A DNA stretch of 64,000 bases from Methanomassiliicoccaceae archaeon DOK (GTDB taxonomy: Archaea > Thermoplasmatota > Thermoplasmata > Methanomassiliicoccales > Methanomethylophilaceae), in the NCBI GenBank assembly GCA_009911715.1, contig CP047880.1, positions 1,798,001-1,862,000 on the forward strand. Direction: 5' to 3'. A model generated the notes under the pieces. It saw only the letters and a program-made list of their open reading frames with translations, did not search any database and had not been told where the DNA came from. This document shows, piece by piece, positions 26,240-34,839 of this stretch (within the stretch, counting starts at the first letter, position 1; the number at the start of each line of letters is the position of its first letter). The position numbers and the translations under genes were made by a program.

Positions 26240-27643
26240 TCACATCGTGTGGGCAGCGTACGCCGCCTTGTCGACGGGCTTGCCGCAGACGATGCACTTG
26301 CCGGAGTAGGGCTCGGGATGGTAGGGGAACCCGAGGATCTTGAACTCGGTCGTGTCCTCGAACTTGTGTCCGCACTCGGCGCAGCCACACCATCCGAGCC
26401 TCAGGATCTTGTCCTGGGGGATGTCCTCCATGGAGTCGATATCGGCGATCCTGGACTTCTGGACCTCCTCAGCCTTGGCGAGCATGTCGTCCGAGATGAC
26501 GTCCAGGAGCATCTTCACGCCGGGGACGAGGTCCTTGGCGTCGATGGTTCCCTTCTCGCCCGTGTCCCTCCTGGCGAACGAGACCACGCCGTTCTCGATG
26601 TCACGGCCTCCGAGCTCCAGACGCAGGGGCACCCCCTTCATCTCCCACTCGTAGTACTTGTTCCCGGGGCGGGCGTCGCTGTCGTCCAGCTTCACCCTGA
26701 TGCCGGCGTCGGAGAGGACCTTGGCGGTCTCCCTGGCGGCGGCCATGACGTCCACGGTGCTCTTCTTGGAGACGATCGGGATCAGCACGCACTGGTAGGG
26801 GGCGATTCCGGGCGGGAGGACCAGACCCTGGTCGTCGCCGTGCACGCCTATAAGGGCGCCGACGAGACGCTCGCTCATGCCGAAGGTGGTCTGGTGGACG
26901 TGCTTGTGCTCTCCGTTCTCGTCCTCGTACGTGATCTCGTACGGGATGGAGAAGTTGGTGCGGTAGTGATGGATCGAGCCCATCTGCAGGGTCCTGCCGT
27001 TGGGCATGGACGTGTCGATTCCGACGGTGTAGTGCGCGCCGGGGAACTTGTCCCAGTCCGTGCGGATGCACAGCATGTAGGGCAGGCAGATCTTCTTGGC
27101 GATCCTCTCGAGGATCTCGATGTCCTCCTCTATCTGGCACTGGGCGTCCTCCTCGGACACATGGCAGGTGTGGGACTCGAAGAAGTGGATCTCGCGGACC
27201 CTGATGAACGGGCGGGTCTGCTTCGTCTCGTACCTGAACGTGTTCACGATCTGGTACGTCTTCAGGGGCAGGTCCTGGTGGGACCTGATCCACAGCGCGA
27301 ACATGGGGTACATCGCGGTCTCGGAGGTGGGCCTGACGACAAGCCTGACGTCGAGCTCGTTGAGCCCGGCGTGGGTGACCCAGTAGACCTCGGAGTCGAA
27401 GCCTTTGATGTGGTCCTTCTCCTTGGCGAACTGGTCCTCGGGGATCATCAGCGGGAAGCAGACCTCGTCGTGGTCGGTGGCGTCGAACTCCTGGCGGATG
27501 TAGGTGTCGATCTGCCTCATGATCTTCCAGCCGTAGGGGGTCCAGACGTTCATCCCCTTGATGGGGTACCTCTTGTCCGAGAGGTTGGCCTTCTCGACGA
27601 TGTCCAGGTACCAGTCCGCGAAATCGTCCTCTTTCATGGACAT
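26240..27643 (-). CDS. proS: Prolyl-tRNA synthetase (archaeal/eukaryotic type)
   Basis: This class II synthetase charges tRNA-Pro. The 467-residue form is of the archaeal/eukaryotic type without the bacterial editing insert. It has RPTSETAMYPMF as motif 2 vicinity, FRYETKQTRPFIRVREIHFFE, and a C-terminal zinc-binding extension with WCGCAECGH and GKCIVCGK. The start is ATG at 27643 or 27637; GGGGTGAT lies just upstream and is better spaced for the second. It lies 4 bases after prs and probably shares its transcript. Confidence 0.96.
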   Translation of the reverse strand: MSMKEDDFADWYLDIVEKANLSDKRYPIKGMNVWTPYGWKIMRQIDTYIRQEFDATDHDEVCFPLMIPEDQFAKEKDHIKGFDSEVYWVTHAGLNELDVRLVVRPTSETAMYPMFALWIRSHQDLPLKTYQIVNTFRYETKQTRPFIRVREIHFFESHTCHVSEEDAQCQIEEDIEILERIAKKICLPYMLCIRTDWDKFPGAHYTVGIDTSMPNGRTLQMGSIHHYRTNFSIPYEITYEDENGEHKHVHQTTFGMSERLVGALIGVHGDDQGLVLPPGIAPYQCVLIPIVSKKSTVDVMAAARETAKVLSDAGIRVKLDDSDARPGNKYYEWEMKGVPLRLELGGRDIENGVVSFARRDTGEKGTIDAKDLVPGVKMLLDVISDDMLAKAEEVQKSRIADIDSMEDIPQDKILRLGWCGCAECGHKFEDTTEFKILGFPYHPEPYSGKCIVCGKPVDKAAYAAHTM

Positions 27644-27647
27644 CGAA

Positions 27648-28505
27648 TCACCCCTTCCTCACGGCGTCGGCGATGATTCCGGCGACCGAGATGTGGGAGA
27701 CCTCGTTCTCGAGGGTGTTGCAGCAGAGGACCGTGTCGAGGGCGCTTCCTGTCAGCCTCTCGATGGCGTTGTTCACGAACACCCCGTGGGTGCAGGCTAC
27801 GGAGACGCTGACAGCCCCGGCCTCCCTGAGCGCGGAGGCGGCGGCGATGATGGTCCCTCCTGTGGAGATCATGTCGTCGACGATGAGCACCCTCTTACCT
27901 GTGCAGTCCATCTTGGCGGGCGCGATACGGACGTCGGTGCCGGACAGACGGGTCTTCTCAAGGTGGTCGTAGGGCACACCCATCCTCTCCCCGACCTCCT
28001 TGGCGCGTCCTGCGGCCCCGATGTCGGGGGAGAGGACGAGGTCGATCTTCTTGTCCCTGAAGTAGTCGGCGATGACCGGTGCCGCCTTCAGGTCGGTGTG
28101 GGGGCAGTCGAAGTTGTCCAGCACGACCTCCTTGTGGATGTCGATGGTGATGATCCTGTCGCACCCCATGTTGAGATGCCTGCACATGACCTTGGCGGAC
28201 TCGGGCTCCCCGGGCTTGAACACCCTGTCCTGCCTGGCGTACCCGAAGTAGGGGACGACCAGCGTGACCGACTTCGCACCGAGCCTGCGGACCGCGTCCT
28301 GCAGGAGGAACATCTCGATGAGGTTGTCGTTGGGGTAGGTGTTCTGGACGATGACCACGTCGTCGTCGAGGGACTCCGTGTCAATCCTGGTGTAGCACTC
28401 CCCGTCGGGGAACTTTGTGGAAGCAGCCTGAATGTACGTGCAGTCCAGGATGGAGGCCATCTCCTTGGCCAGGTCCCTGGAAGACGACCCGCCTACGATT
28501 ATCAT
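27648..28505 (-). CDS. prs: Ribose-phosphate pyrophosphokinase
   Basis: PRPP synthetase makes the activated ribose used by purD's pathway and by pyrimidine, His and Trp synthesis. The 285-residue archaeal-length enzyme has FPDGECYTRI, the VPYFGYARQDR ATP site, DIGAAGRAKEVGE and the PRPP loop VDDMISTGGTI. I chose the ATG at 28505; a GATTATAAG box is centred 29 bases upstream, so the longer upstream frame is not used. It is followed directly by proS. Confidence 0.95.
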   Translation of the reverse strand: MIIVGGSSSRDLAKEMASILDCTYIQAASTKFPDGECYTRIDTESLDDDVVIVQNTYPNDNLIEMFLLQDAVRRLGAKSVTLVVPYFGYARQDRVFKPGEPESAKVMCRHLNMGCDRIITIDIHKEVVLDNFDCPHTDLKAAPVIADYFRDKKIDLVLSPDIGAAGRAKEVGERMGVPYDHLEKTRLSGTDVRIAPAKMDCTGKRVLIVDDMISTGGTIIAAASALREAGAVSVSVACTHGVFVNNAIERLTGSALDTVLCCNTLENEVSHISVAGIIADAVRKG

Positions 28506-28529
28506 GCCTGCTCGTATCGCGTCCTCATT

Positions 28530-28538
28530 CTTATAATC
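28530..28538 (-). promoter_or_regulatory. TATA box of prs-proS
   Basis: GATTATAAG on the minus strand is centred about 29 bases before the prs start codon. Confidence 0.55.
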
Positions 28539-28597
28539 GCATGACGCGCGCCCGCGTGACCGATACATCCATTAGCATCCGTGCGCTGGCATGCCCC

Positions 28598-28900
28598 ATG
28601 ACCGAGAGGATCGACGTAGTCACCGAGGAGCGCATCGAGAAGTACCTGGACATCACGGCGAGGGCCCTGGCCAAGATCAGGATAGCCGCGCCCGAGAAGT
28701 CGTACAACCGCAGACTGGCCGACAGCTTCCTGGAGATGGCCAACTGCTACTACGCGGACGCCAAGCACTTCAGGGAGACTGGGGACATAGTGACCGCCTT
28801 CGCCGCGGTGAACTACGCCCACGCCTGGCTGGACTGCGGCGCCAGGATCGGCCTGTTCGACGTGGACGGGGACGATGTCCTGTTCACCCTCTACGAATGA
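28598..28900 (+). CDS. DUF357-family helical protein
   Basis: This 100-residue archaeal protein is predicted to be all helix: EERIEKYLDITARALAKIRIA, then SYNRRLADSFLEMANCYYADAKHF and a TAFAAVNYAHAWLDCGARIGLF segment typical of DUF357. The fold resembles short helical-repeat proteins; the function is unknown. It is divergent from prs. Its 3' end overlaps the convergent pantoate kinase gene by 17 bases. Confidence 0.8.
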   Translation: MTERIDVVTEERIEKYLDITARALAKIRIAAPEKSYNRRLADSFLEMANCYYADAKHFRETGDIVTAFAAVNYAHAWLDCGARIGLFDVDGDDVLFTLYE

Positions 28901-29747
28901 CGATCTCCTTCCTGCTCGATGAGCAGCGGTACGTCCTCACGTGACCTCTGCCGAACAGCGCCCAGACTTCGCCCTCGGGGGCGTCCGTGAACAGGCTGTT
29001 CCCGAGCATGCACATGCCCGCGTGGTATCCGCGGGACTTCAGGCGCTCGATGCCGCGCCTTATGGCGGGGCTCTCCAGCCCCGATTCCGAGGAGAACCCG
29101 TTAGACACCGCGAACAGGTTGTCGTAGGTCGGCTCCGCCAGAAAAGCGTCCATGGCCGTGGACGCGGCCTCGCGGATCCTTTTGAGTGCGACGGGATCCC
29201 CCAGAACGGAGTCGGTCCTGAGCTCCCCGCCGATGACGGCCAGCGTCAGGCGTTCCATCTTTATGTCCGCGCTCTCGACCCTGCCGAACGGCGGCATCCC
29301 GGCCACGGTCCTGACGGGCACATCCCCTCCCGCCACTATGGCCGCCACGTCCCCCAGTCCGCCGCCTCCGTTGACCTCCGCCGCATGGGCGGCGGCGAAC
29401 GCATCGGCGCGGGACTGCCCGGTCATGTCCGCTATGCATATCGCGGTCGCCGTGGCTCCCGCGGCGCTCATACCGAATCCCTGGCTGACCGGGAGGTCGT
29501 TCCTGATGTCTATCTCGAACCCCGACCCGGGTGCGAGGATCTGCGCAACCATCCTCGTTATGTGGGCGGTCTCCACCACTCCGTCGATGCGGATGTTGAC
29601 CACGGAGTCGTCCCGGGGCGTTACCGTGGCCGTGGCCCCCTTGTTGAGCCTGATGCCTATCCCGCGGGACCCTGTGCTCATGGCGTCGAACGAGTCCACG
29701 GGTTGGAAGACGCACGAAACGTGCCCTGGGCAGAAAGCGGATGTCAT
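28884..29747 (-). CDS. Pantoate kinase (GHMP family)
   Basis: Pantoate kinase is the archaeal enzyme that, with phosphopantothenate synthetase, replaces bacterial PanC and PanK on the route to coenzyme A. The 287-residue GHMP kinase starts with FCPGHVSCVFQP, has DLPVSQGFGMSAAGATATAI as the phosphate loop (glycine-rich, Ser/Ala), and GGGGLGDVAAIVAGG. The ATG overlaps the coaBC stop as ATGA, which supports the CoA assignment by context. It is last in the operon DUF167-toprim-tmk-coaBC-pantoate kinase. Confidence 0.88.
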   Translation of the reverse strand: MTSAFCPGHVSCVFQPVDSFDAMSTGSRGIGIRLNKGATATVTPRDDSVVNIRIDGVVETAHITRMVAQILAPGSGFEIDIRNDLPVSQGFGMSAAGATATAICIADMTGQSRADAFAAAHAAEVNGGGGLGDVAAIVAGGDVPVRTVAGMPPFGRVESADIKMERLTLAVIGGELRTDSVLGDPVALKRIREAASTAMDAFLAEPTYDNLFAVSNGFSSESGLESPAIRRGIERLKSRGYHAGMCMLGNSLFTDAPEGEVWALFGRGHVRTYRCSSSRKEIVIRRG

Positions 29748-30931
29748 AGCCTCTTCACACAGTAGTCCAGAATCGCATCGGAGACCTCGGCCTTCGTCCC
29801 GGAGATGTCCACCGCGTCGTCCCTGGTGACCAGGATCGCCGCGGACGACTTCCTCCCGACGACGTCGATGTCGTTGGCCACGACGGCTGCGAGGTTGTAC
29901 ATCTCGAGACGGGACCTCGCCCTCTCCGCCAGGGCCGTCCTCGTGAGGCCCGACTCCGCCTTGAACCCGATCACCACGTCGCACCTGGTGCGGATCAGGG
30001 GCAGGACCTTCGGGACCGGGTCCAGGTCCAGGCCGAAGCCCTCGTCGCTGGATATCTTCCCGGTCGCGACCTCGTGGGGAGCGAAATCGGCAAGGGCGGC
30101 AGGCACCAGCACGGCGTCGTGGTCGATCTCCCTGACCATGGATACGAGGTCGGAGACGGTCTCGAACCTGCGGGTCGGGATGTAGTCGGACAGGTCCACA
30201 CTGCATCCGCCCATCCACAGCTCGACATCCGCGCCCCTCTCGAACGCGCGCTTGGCCAGCTCGACGGCCATCATCCCGGTGGAGCGGTTGGTGATGATCC
30301 TCATGGAGTCGATGGGCTCCTCGCTGCGCCCTCCGATGACCAGCAGGCGCTTGCCGTGGAAGAAGTCCCTGGACAGGATCTTGAACGTCCATGCCACGAC
30401 CTCGTCCTTCGAGGCCACCTTGGCCCTGACCCCGTCCCTGCGGGGCCCGATGAAGCTTATGCCCCAGGACCTGAGGCGCTCGATGTTCTCCGCGACGGCG
30501 GGATTCCTGTACATGGAATCGTGCATGGCGGGGGCGATGGCGATGGGGATCCCCGCGCCGATCGCGACAGTCGCCATCGACGTCACGGGGGTGTCGTCGA
30601 TGCCGTTGGCGATCTTCGACACGGTGTTGGCGGTGGCGGGGTAGATCAGGAACAGGTCCGCCGAGCGGGCGGCCATCATCGTGATGTGCTCGGTCCTCCC
30701 GGTGAGGTCGGTGACCGGCCTGTGACCGCTGGCGAACTCCAGGGCGTCGGGAGTCACCAGCTTCTGCGCCTCCGGCGTGAGCACCGGATAGACGTCGGCC
30801 CCGTGCCTGATCAGCTCCCTGATGGTGCCGAAGCACTCCACGGCTGCGATGCTGCCTGTGATTCCCATTACGACTGTCTTTCCCCTGAGCTTGGTGCTCT
30901 TCTCGCAGTAAATCTCCTCTGAAGGATGCAT
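29744..30931 (-). CDS. coaBC: Phosphopantothenoylcysteine synthetase/decarboxylase
   Basis: This bifunctional enzyme joins 4'-phosphopantothenate with cysteine (CoaB) and decarboxylates the product (CoaC). The 395-residue protein has the flavin-binding CoaC half with GITGSIAAVE (about 24-33) and PAMHDSMYRNP at the active site, then the CoaB half with ITNRSTGMMAVELA and IGFKAES. It is preceded by tmk with one base between and overlaps pantoate kinase, so the CoA genes are coupled. Confidence 0.95.
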   Translation of the reverse strand: MHPSEEIYCEKSTKLRGKTVVMGITGSIAAVECFGTIRELIRHGADVYPVLTPEAQKLVTPDALEFASGHRPVTDLTGRTEHITMMAARSADLFLIYPATANTVSKIANGIDDTPVTSMATVAIGAGIPIAIAPAMHDSMYRNPAVAENIERLRSWGISFIGPRRDGVRAKVASKDEVVAWTFKILSRDFFHGKRLLVIGGRSEEPIDSMRIITNRSTGMMAVELAKRAFERGADVELWMGGCSVDLSDYIPTRRFETVSDLVSMVREIDHDAVLVPAALADFAPHEVATGKISSDEGFGLDLDPVPKVLPLIRTRCDVVIGFKAESGLTRTALAERARSRLEMYNLAAVVANDIDVVGRKSSAAILVTRDDAVDISGTKAEVSDAILDYCVKRL

Positions 30932-30932
30932 C

Positions 30933-31529
30933 TCAAACCAACCTGTCGATAATTGCCATCACGTCCGCGAGGACGTCCTCCCGGCCTTTGGAGGCGTCTA
31001 CGACATGGAAGCCGAACGTCCGGGCGAGATCGAGGTAGTTCCTCCTCACCTGCTCGAGGAACCCGAGGTTCTCGAACTTGCTGACCTCCTCCCCTCTGGA
31101 ATCCACCCGACCGAGACTGTCGCGCGGGTCCATGTCCAGGAGGATGGTTGCGTCCGGCCTTCCCGTGAAATCTGAATTGATCGAGATGAGCCAGTCCCTG
31201 TCCGTCGCGTCACCGTCGAGCTTCGCCGACTGGTACGCCACCGTCGATGCGAAGTACCTGTCGCACAGCACCACCCGGCCCGAGTCCACCTCGCGGACGA
31301 TGCGCTCGGTGTGGTCGTTACGGTCGGCGACGAACAGCAGGGCCTCGGTCCTCTGGGACACATGACCCGCCCCTCCGGAGCGTATGAACGCGCCGATCCC
31401 GTCGTGCGTCGGCTCCGCGGTCACCGAGACCCCGAGGCCGCGGGCCCTGAGCCTCTCAGCGACGGCGGCGCAGACCGTCGACTTGCCGACACCGTCTATC
31501 CCTTCGAAAACGACGAAGACTCCGCTCAT
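30933..31529 (-). CDS. tmk: Thymidylate kinase
   Basis: Tmk phosphorylates dTMP to dTDP. The 198-residue protein has the P-loop FEGIDGVGKST (8-18), TAEPTHDGIG, the CDRYFASTVAYQ DR-Y motif for the acceptor, and an ILLDMDP strand. The LID region SRGEEVSKFENLGF follows. It lies in an operon between a toprim gene and coaBC, with a 44-base gap on the upstream side. Confidence 0.95.
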   Translation of the reverse strand: MSGVFVVFEGIDGVGKSTVCAAVAERLRARGLGVSVTAEPTHDGIGAFIRSGGAGHVSQRTEALLFVADRNDHTERIVREVDSGRVVLCDRYFASTVAYQSAKLDGDATDRDWLISINSDFTGRPDATILLDMDPRDSLGRVDSRGEEVSKFENLGFLEQVRRNYLDLARTFGFHVVDASKGREDVLADVMAIIDRLV

Positions 31530-31573
31530 CCGCTTCTCATATGCCGAACCGACTTATACTTGTTCGGAACGGC

Positions 31574-31975
31574 TCACGCCTGTCCGACTGACCTCTGCAG
31601 CAGGAGCACCACCGCATCCACGGACTCCACGTCCTTCACGTACGGCCTGCACAGTACGGCGAGCTCGCCGCGGATCCTGTCGTCGTACCTGACGTCGAGC
31701 GCCTGCAGATTCTCCCTAAGGGACCTTGCCAGGGAGCCTCCCCTACGGTCCCAGTCGGTCATGATCACAGCCTGCTTCCCGCTGTGCCAGACATGCTCCG
31801 CTGCCTTTACCGGGCCTCCTCCGCTCTGGACGCAGAAGAACTCGCCGTCGACCCCGACGTGCCTCAGCGACGCCACGTCCTTCAGCCCCTCCACCAGGAT
31901 GATGTGGGTGGATGACATGGAGGACAGCTCGTCGAGGAGCTCCTGTATCGCATCGAGACGTTCGGCGTCATCCAT
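31574..31975 (-). CDS. Toprim-domain protein
   Basis: This is a small 133-residue archaeal toprim protein. HIILVEGLKDVASLRHVGV contains the conserved Glu (VEG), and VIMTDWDRRGGSL carries the DxD pair, the metal-binding set shared by primases, topoisomerases and small ribonucleases such as RNase M5. The rest is short, so it is close to a stand-alone toprim domain. The role could be RNA processing, but is not established. The ATG overlaps the end of the DUF167 gene by 8 bases. Confidence 0.85.
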   Translation of the reverse strand: MDDAERLDAIQELLDELSSMSSTHIILVEGLKDVASLRHVGVDGEFFCVQSGGGPVKAAEHVWHSGKQAVIMTDWDRRGGSLARSLRENLQALDVRYDDRIRGELAVLCRPYVKDVESVDAVVLLLQRSVGQA

Positions 31976-32303
31976 CTACGCCGCCTCCCAGCGAGGCCAT
32001 GATGGCCGACGGGTCGCCGTATACCGTCACCGTCTTCTGCCTCGACGTCTGACCCGAGGTGACCTCCGACCTGCATCCGGTCATCTCCCTGAACATCTCG
32101 GCCACCTCCCTGTTCGCGCGCCCGTCCAGCGGCGGAGCCCTGACCCTCACGTTCATCCTGCGCCTCCACTCGTCGTAGCCGTCCGGACCCGAGCGGTTGG
32201 ACCTCGGGGAGACCGAGACGTCGACCTCGACGCATCCGTCGCGGACCCTGCATACGTCGGAGACCTTCATGACCACCCCATCGGCACACGCCCATATCAC
32301 CAT
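31968..32303 (-). CDS. DUF167 (YggU-type) protein
   Basis: This is a small basic protein of the DUF167 family, widely conserved and of unknown function. The family features are VDVSVSPRSNRS, then VRVRAPPLDGRANREVAEMF (the PP-x-x-GxAN core) and SEVTSGQTSRQKTVTV. The start is ATG at 32303 (111 residues) or the internal ATG at 32270 (100 residues, nearer the usual length). It is the first gene of the five-gene operon that ends with pantoate kinase. Confidence 0.85.
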   Translation of the reverse strand: MVIWACADGVVMKVSDVCRVRDGCVEVDVSVSPRSNRSGPDGYDEWRRRMNVRVRAPPLDGRANREVAEMFREMTGCRSEVTSGQTSRQKTVTVYGDPSAIMASLGGGVDG

Positions 32304-32312
32304 GTCGGAGGG

Positions 32313-32320
32313 ATTATCTA
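32313..32320 (+). promoter_or_regulatory. TATA box of the GINS gene
   Basis: ATTATCTA is centred 26.5 bases before the ATG at 32343, predicting a leaderless mRNA. Confidence 0.5.
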
Positions 32321-32342
32321 GGGCACCGTTGATGGCCTGACG

Positions 32343-33278
32343 ATGAGCCCTGCGCTGGAGCCTATGTCGTTCGACGAGCTGTCCGAGCTGTACAGGGTGG
32401 AGATGAAGAGCAGCGCCATCACCCAGGTCAGGAAGGACCTGTTCAGGGCGATGGCAAACCTGCTCACGGCCCTCCGCCTGGAGTACGACCGCCAGATGGC
32501 CCTGGACCCCGAGTCCGTCATGTGCGAGGGGGCGGAGCAGCGCAGAAAGAAGGCCGAGAGGCTCGCCAAGGACGTCGTCCACATAAGGACCCAGAAGATC
32601 TGCCAGATGGCCATCAGGGGCGCGATGGGCGGAAGGAACACCGTCGACATGCTGACGGACGAGGAGAGGGACTACTACGAGAGAGTCCTCGACCTGTCCA
32701 AGAGGCACATGTCGGAGATCGACCGCCTGCGCGGAAGAAAGAACACCGTCGCCACGCACATCGACGAGGTCCACACGGTCGAAGAGAGTCATCCGGTTAC
32801 GGAGACCGCGGAACCGGCTCCCGCGGAGGCCGTGCAGAGCCCGGATGAGATCCCCTTCGACGACTCGCCGGACGACTTCCAGGACGAGCCCATCCCCGAC
32901 GATTTCGACGACTTCTCCGAGATTCCCCCCGAGAGCGGGAGCGTCCACACGGACGTCCCTCCGCAGGCGGATTCTCACATTCCGGCCCCGGTCGGACACG
33001 ACATGACAGCGGAGCCCCCGGCTGCGCCAGAACCCGCGGTGGAGACGGGGCCCGTCGCCGAACCTGAGCCGGTGCATCGTGCGGAGACTGCCCTCCCCCA
33101 GCCTGAGGCGGACGAGCTGAGGCCCATCCTGATAAGGGTGCTCGAGGACCTGCCGGAGTTCGCTGGACCGGACAGGGACTACAGACTGTCTAAGGAGGAC
33201 CTGGTCATGCTGCCGAGGGTCCTCGCCGAGGTGCTCATCAACACCGAGAAGGCCGTTCTGATCAGGCCTACGCCCTGA
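32343..33278 (+). CDS. GINS complex subunit (Gins51/15 type)
   Basis: GINS joins the MCM helicase and GAN/Cdc45-like nuclease at the replication fork. The 311-residue protein has an N-terminal helical A domain (SFDELSELYRVEMKSS onward, to about 130). A Pro/Asp/Glu-rich low-complexity linker of about 110 residues follows, then a C-terminal B domain (RVLEDLPEFAGPDRDYRLSKEDLVMLP). The A-then-B order is that of archaeal Gins51. The linker is unusually long. The 3' end overlaps the convergent MBL gene by 11 bases. Confidence 0.85.
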   Translation: MSPALEPMSFDELSELYRVEMKSSAITQVRKDLFRAMANLLTALRLEYDRQMALDPESVMCEGAEQRRKKAERLAKDVVHIRTQKICQMAIRGAMGGRNTVDMLTDEERDYYERVLDLSKRHMSEIDRLRGRKNTVATHIDEVHTVEESHPVTETAEPAPAEAVQSPDEIPFDDSPDDFQDEPIPDDFDDFSEIPPESGSVHTDVPPQADSHIPAPVGHDMTAEPPAAPEPAVETGPVAEPEPVHRAETALPQPEADELRPILIRVLEDLPEFAGPDRDYRLSKEDLVMLPRVLAEVLINTEKAVLIRPTP

Positions 33279-34026
33279 GCGTCCTCGTGTCCCCGGGGAA
33301 CTCCAGGCAGTCTATCTTGAGACGCCTTATGCCGGTGATGTCGGACACCGTCTCCCTCGCGAGATCCGGGATGTTGTTGGTCTTGCTGAGATGTGCCAGG
33401 AACAGCTGGCGGTTGGAATCGGTCATCGTGCGCCTGATGGCGTTGCCGCAGTCCACGTTGGACAGGTGCCCCCTGTCGCTCCCGATGAGCCTCTTGAGGC
33501 TCACGGGATACGGCCCGTCGACCAGCATCTTGTTGTCGTAGTTGGCCTCGATGACCGCGATGTCCGCCATCCTGAGGGCGGCCTCGATCTGGAACGTCAG
33601 CTTCCCGGTGTCGGTCGCCAAAAGAACGCTCTTGCCGTCGGCCTGGGTGAGGAACGCGTTCGGCTCGATGGCGTTGTGCGATGTGGGCAGGGGGGTGATG
33701 TGGAATCCCCTGAAGTCGAAGTCCCTGGCGGTGTCGAACGGCACATAGTCCACGTTGCCGAGGCTGAGCTGGGAGAAGGTGGCCGGGTTGCACATGACCG
33801 GCACGCCCAGTTTCCTCGCGGTGGCCCCTGCGCCCGACACGTGGTCGCTGTGCTCGTGCGTGAGGAGGATCGCTTTGACTGACTCCTTGTCCACGCCCTC
33901 CTGATCCATCAGCGACAGGATCCTCCTGCAGCTGACGCCGGCGTCTATCATGACGGCCTCGCCGTCACATTCAATCACGGTGCAGTTGCCATCGCTACCG
34001 CTGGCCAGAACGTGGACCTCTATCAT
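33268..34026 (-). CDS. Metallo-beta-lactamase-fold hydrolase (YycJ-like)
   Basis: The 252-residue protein has ASGSDGNCTVIE at the N-terminus and LLTHEHSDHVSG, the HxHxDH zinc site, followed by LATDTG and a late LAHLSKTNN. This resembles YycJ/WalJ-type nucleases or phosphodiesterases. It is the only complete gene in the window that ends in TAG; a TGA follows after one more codon. It lies 11 bases after the CBS gene and probably shares its transcript. Confidence 0.88.
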   Translation of the reverse strand: MIEVHVLASGSDGNCTVIECDGEAVMIDAGVSCRRILSLMDQEGVDKESVKAILLTHEHSDHVSGAGATARKLGVPVMCNPATFSQLSLGNVDYVPFDTARDFDFRGFHITPLPTSHNAIEPNAFLTQADGKSVLLATDTGKLTFQIEAALRMADIAVIEANYDNKMLVDGPYPVSLKRLIGSDRGHLSNVDCGNAIRRTMTDSNRQLFLAHLSKTNNIPDLARETVSDITGIRRLKIDCLEFPGDTRTLRA

Positions 34027-34037
34027 CCGCCTGCGCC

Positions 34038-34523
34038 TCAGGCCTTCCTCTTGTAGAGAGCGAAGATGATGTCTCCCCTGGAGATGATGCCGACCACCAC
34101 CCCCTTCTCGACGACGGGGAGGCGGTTGACCTTCATCTCGAGCATGGAGGACAGGACCTCCATGATCGTGGTGTCGGGGGTTGTCGTGAGGACCGTGCGG
34201 GTCATGATGTCGGAGACGAGCGTGTTCGAGATCTCCTCGGAGATGCTCTTGAGGATCGTGCTCTCCTCCATGCCGGAATCCATGGGGTAGTTCAGCATGA
34301 CGTTTCCGGGATTGTCCTCGTCGAGCTCGTCCTGGTACTTCAGAAGCATGGCGAGAACGTCGTTCTCGCTCAGGATTCCCAGGAGGTGGTTCCTGTTATC
34401 CACTACAGGTGCCCCGGAGATGTTGTCCAGAGCGAACTTTATGACCGCTTTCTTGACGGTGTCCTCGGGCTTAAGCGTCACCACCTGGGTGGTCATCAGG
34501 TCCCTTACCTTCAACTTAGACAT
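34038..34523 (-). CDS. CBS-domain pair protein
   Basis: The 161-residue protein is essentially two CBS motifs: VRDLMTTQVVTLKPEDTVKKA to GILSENDVLAML, and VSDIMTRTVLTTTPDTTIMEV to GIISRGDIIFAL. Such pairs bind adenine nucleotides and regulate partner proteins. The start at 34523 is supported by a GAATATAAG box 29 bases upstream. It is followed closely by the MBL gene; the regulated partner is not evident. Confidence 0.88.
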   Translation of the reverse strand: MSKLKVRDLMTTQVVTLKPEDTVKKAVIKFALDNISGAPVVDNRNHLLGILSENDVLAMLLKYQDELDEDNPGNVMLNYPMDSGMEESTILKSISEEISNTLVSDIMTRTVLTTTPDTTIMEVLSSMLEMKVNRLPVVEKGVVVGIISRGDIIFALYKRKA

Positions 34524-34617
34524 CGGGGAGGGTATTCCCTTGATGCGCTTATATTCGTTTGGTTGCGATGCTCGGACAGCCAGCAACCCCGGAAGGACAT
34601 CTGTAGAATGCATATCA

Positions 34618-34625
34618 TTATATAT
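34618..34625 (+). promoter_or_regulatory. TATA box of tRNA-Lys(CTT)
   Basis: TTATATAT is centred about 28 bases before the mature tRNA 5' end, so transcription should start within a few bases of it. Confidence 0.6.
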
Positions 34626-34649
34626 GAGCAGGTTATCAAGGGATTTTGT

Positions 34650-34723
34650 GGGCCTGTAGCTCAGCTAGGTAGAGCGTTCGACTCTTAATCGAACGGCCAA
34701 GGGTTCGAATCCCTTCAGGCCCG
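34650..34723 (+). tRNA. tRNA-Lys (anticodon CTT)
   Basis: A 74-base cloverleaf has acceptor GGGCCTG/CAGGCCC, discriminator G, anticodon loop CTCTTAA and T-arm GGTTCGAATCC. No intron is present and CCA is not encoded in full. The acceptor, D and T arms are identical to tRNA-Lys(TTT) at 23795. A TTTTT tract near 34741 may end transcription. Confidence 0.96.
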
Positions 34724-34839
34724 CCACTTGTTCATCTGATTTTTCCAGAACGCTTCCACGAACTTCGTCAGCATCCATTCCGTCGTTCTCATCGCATTGA
34801 CATCGAAATCCTCTGCTGTCGAGGACTCCGACACCGACG

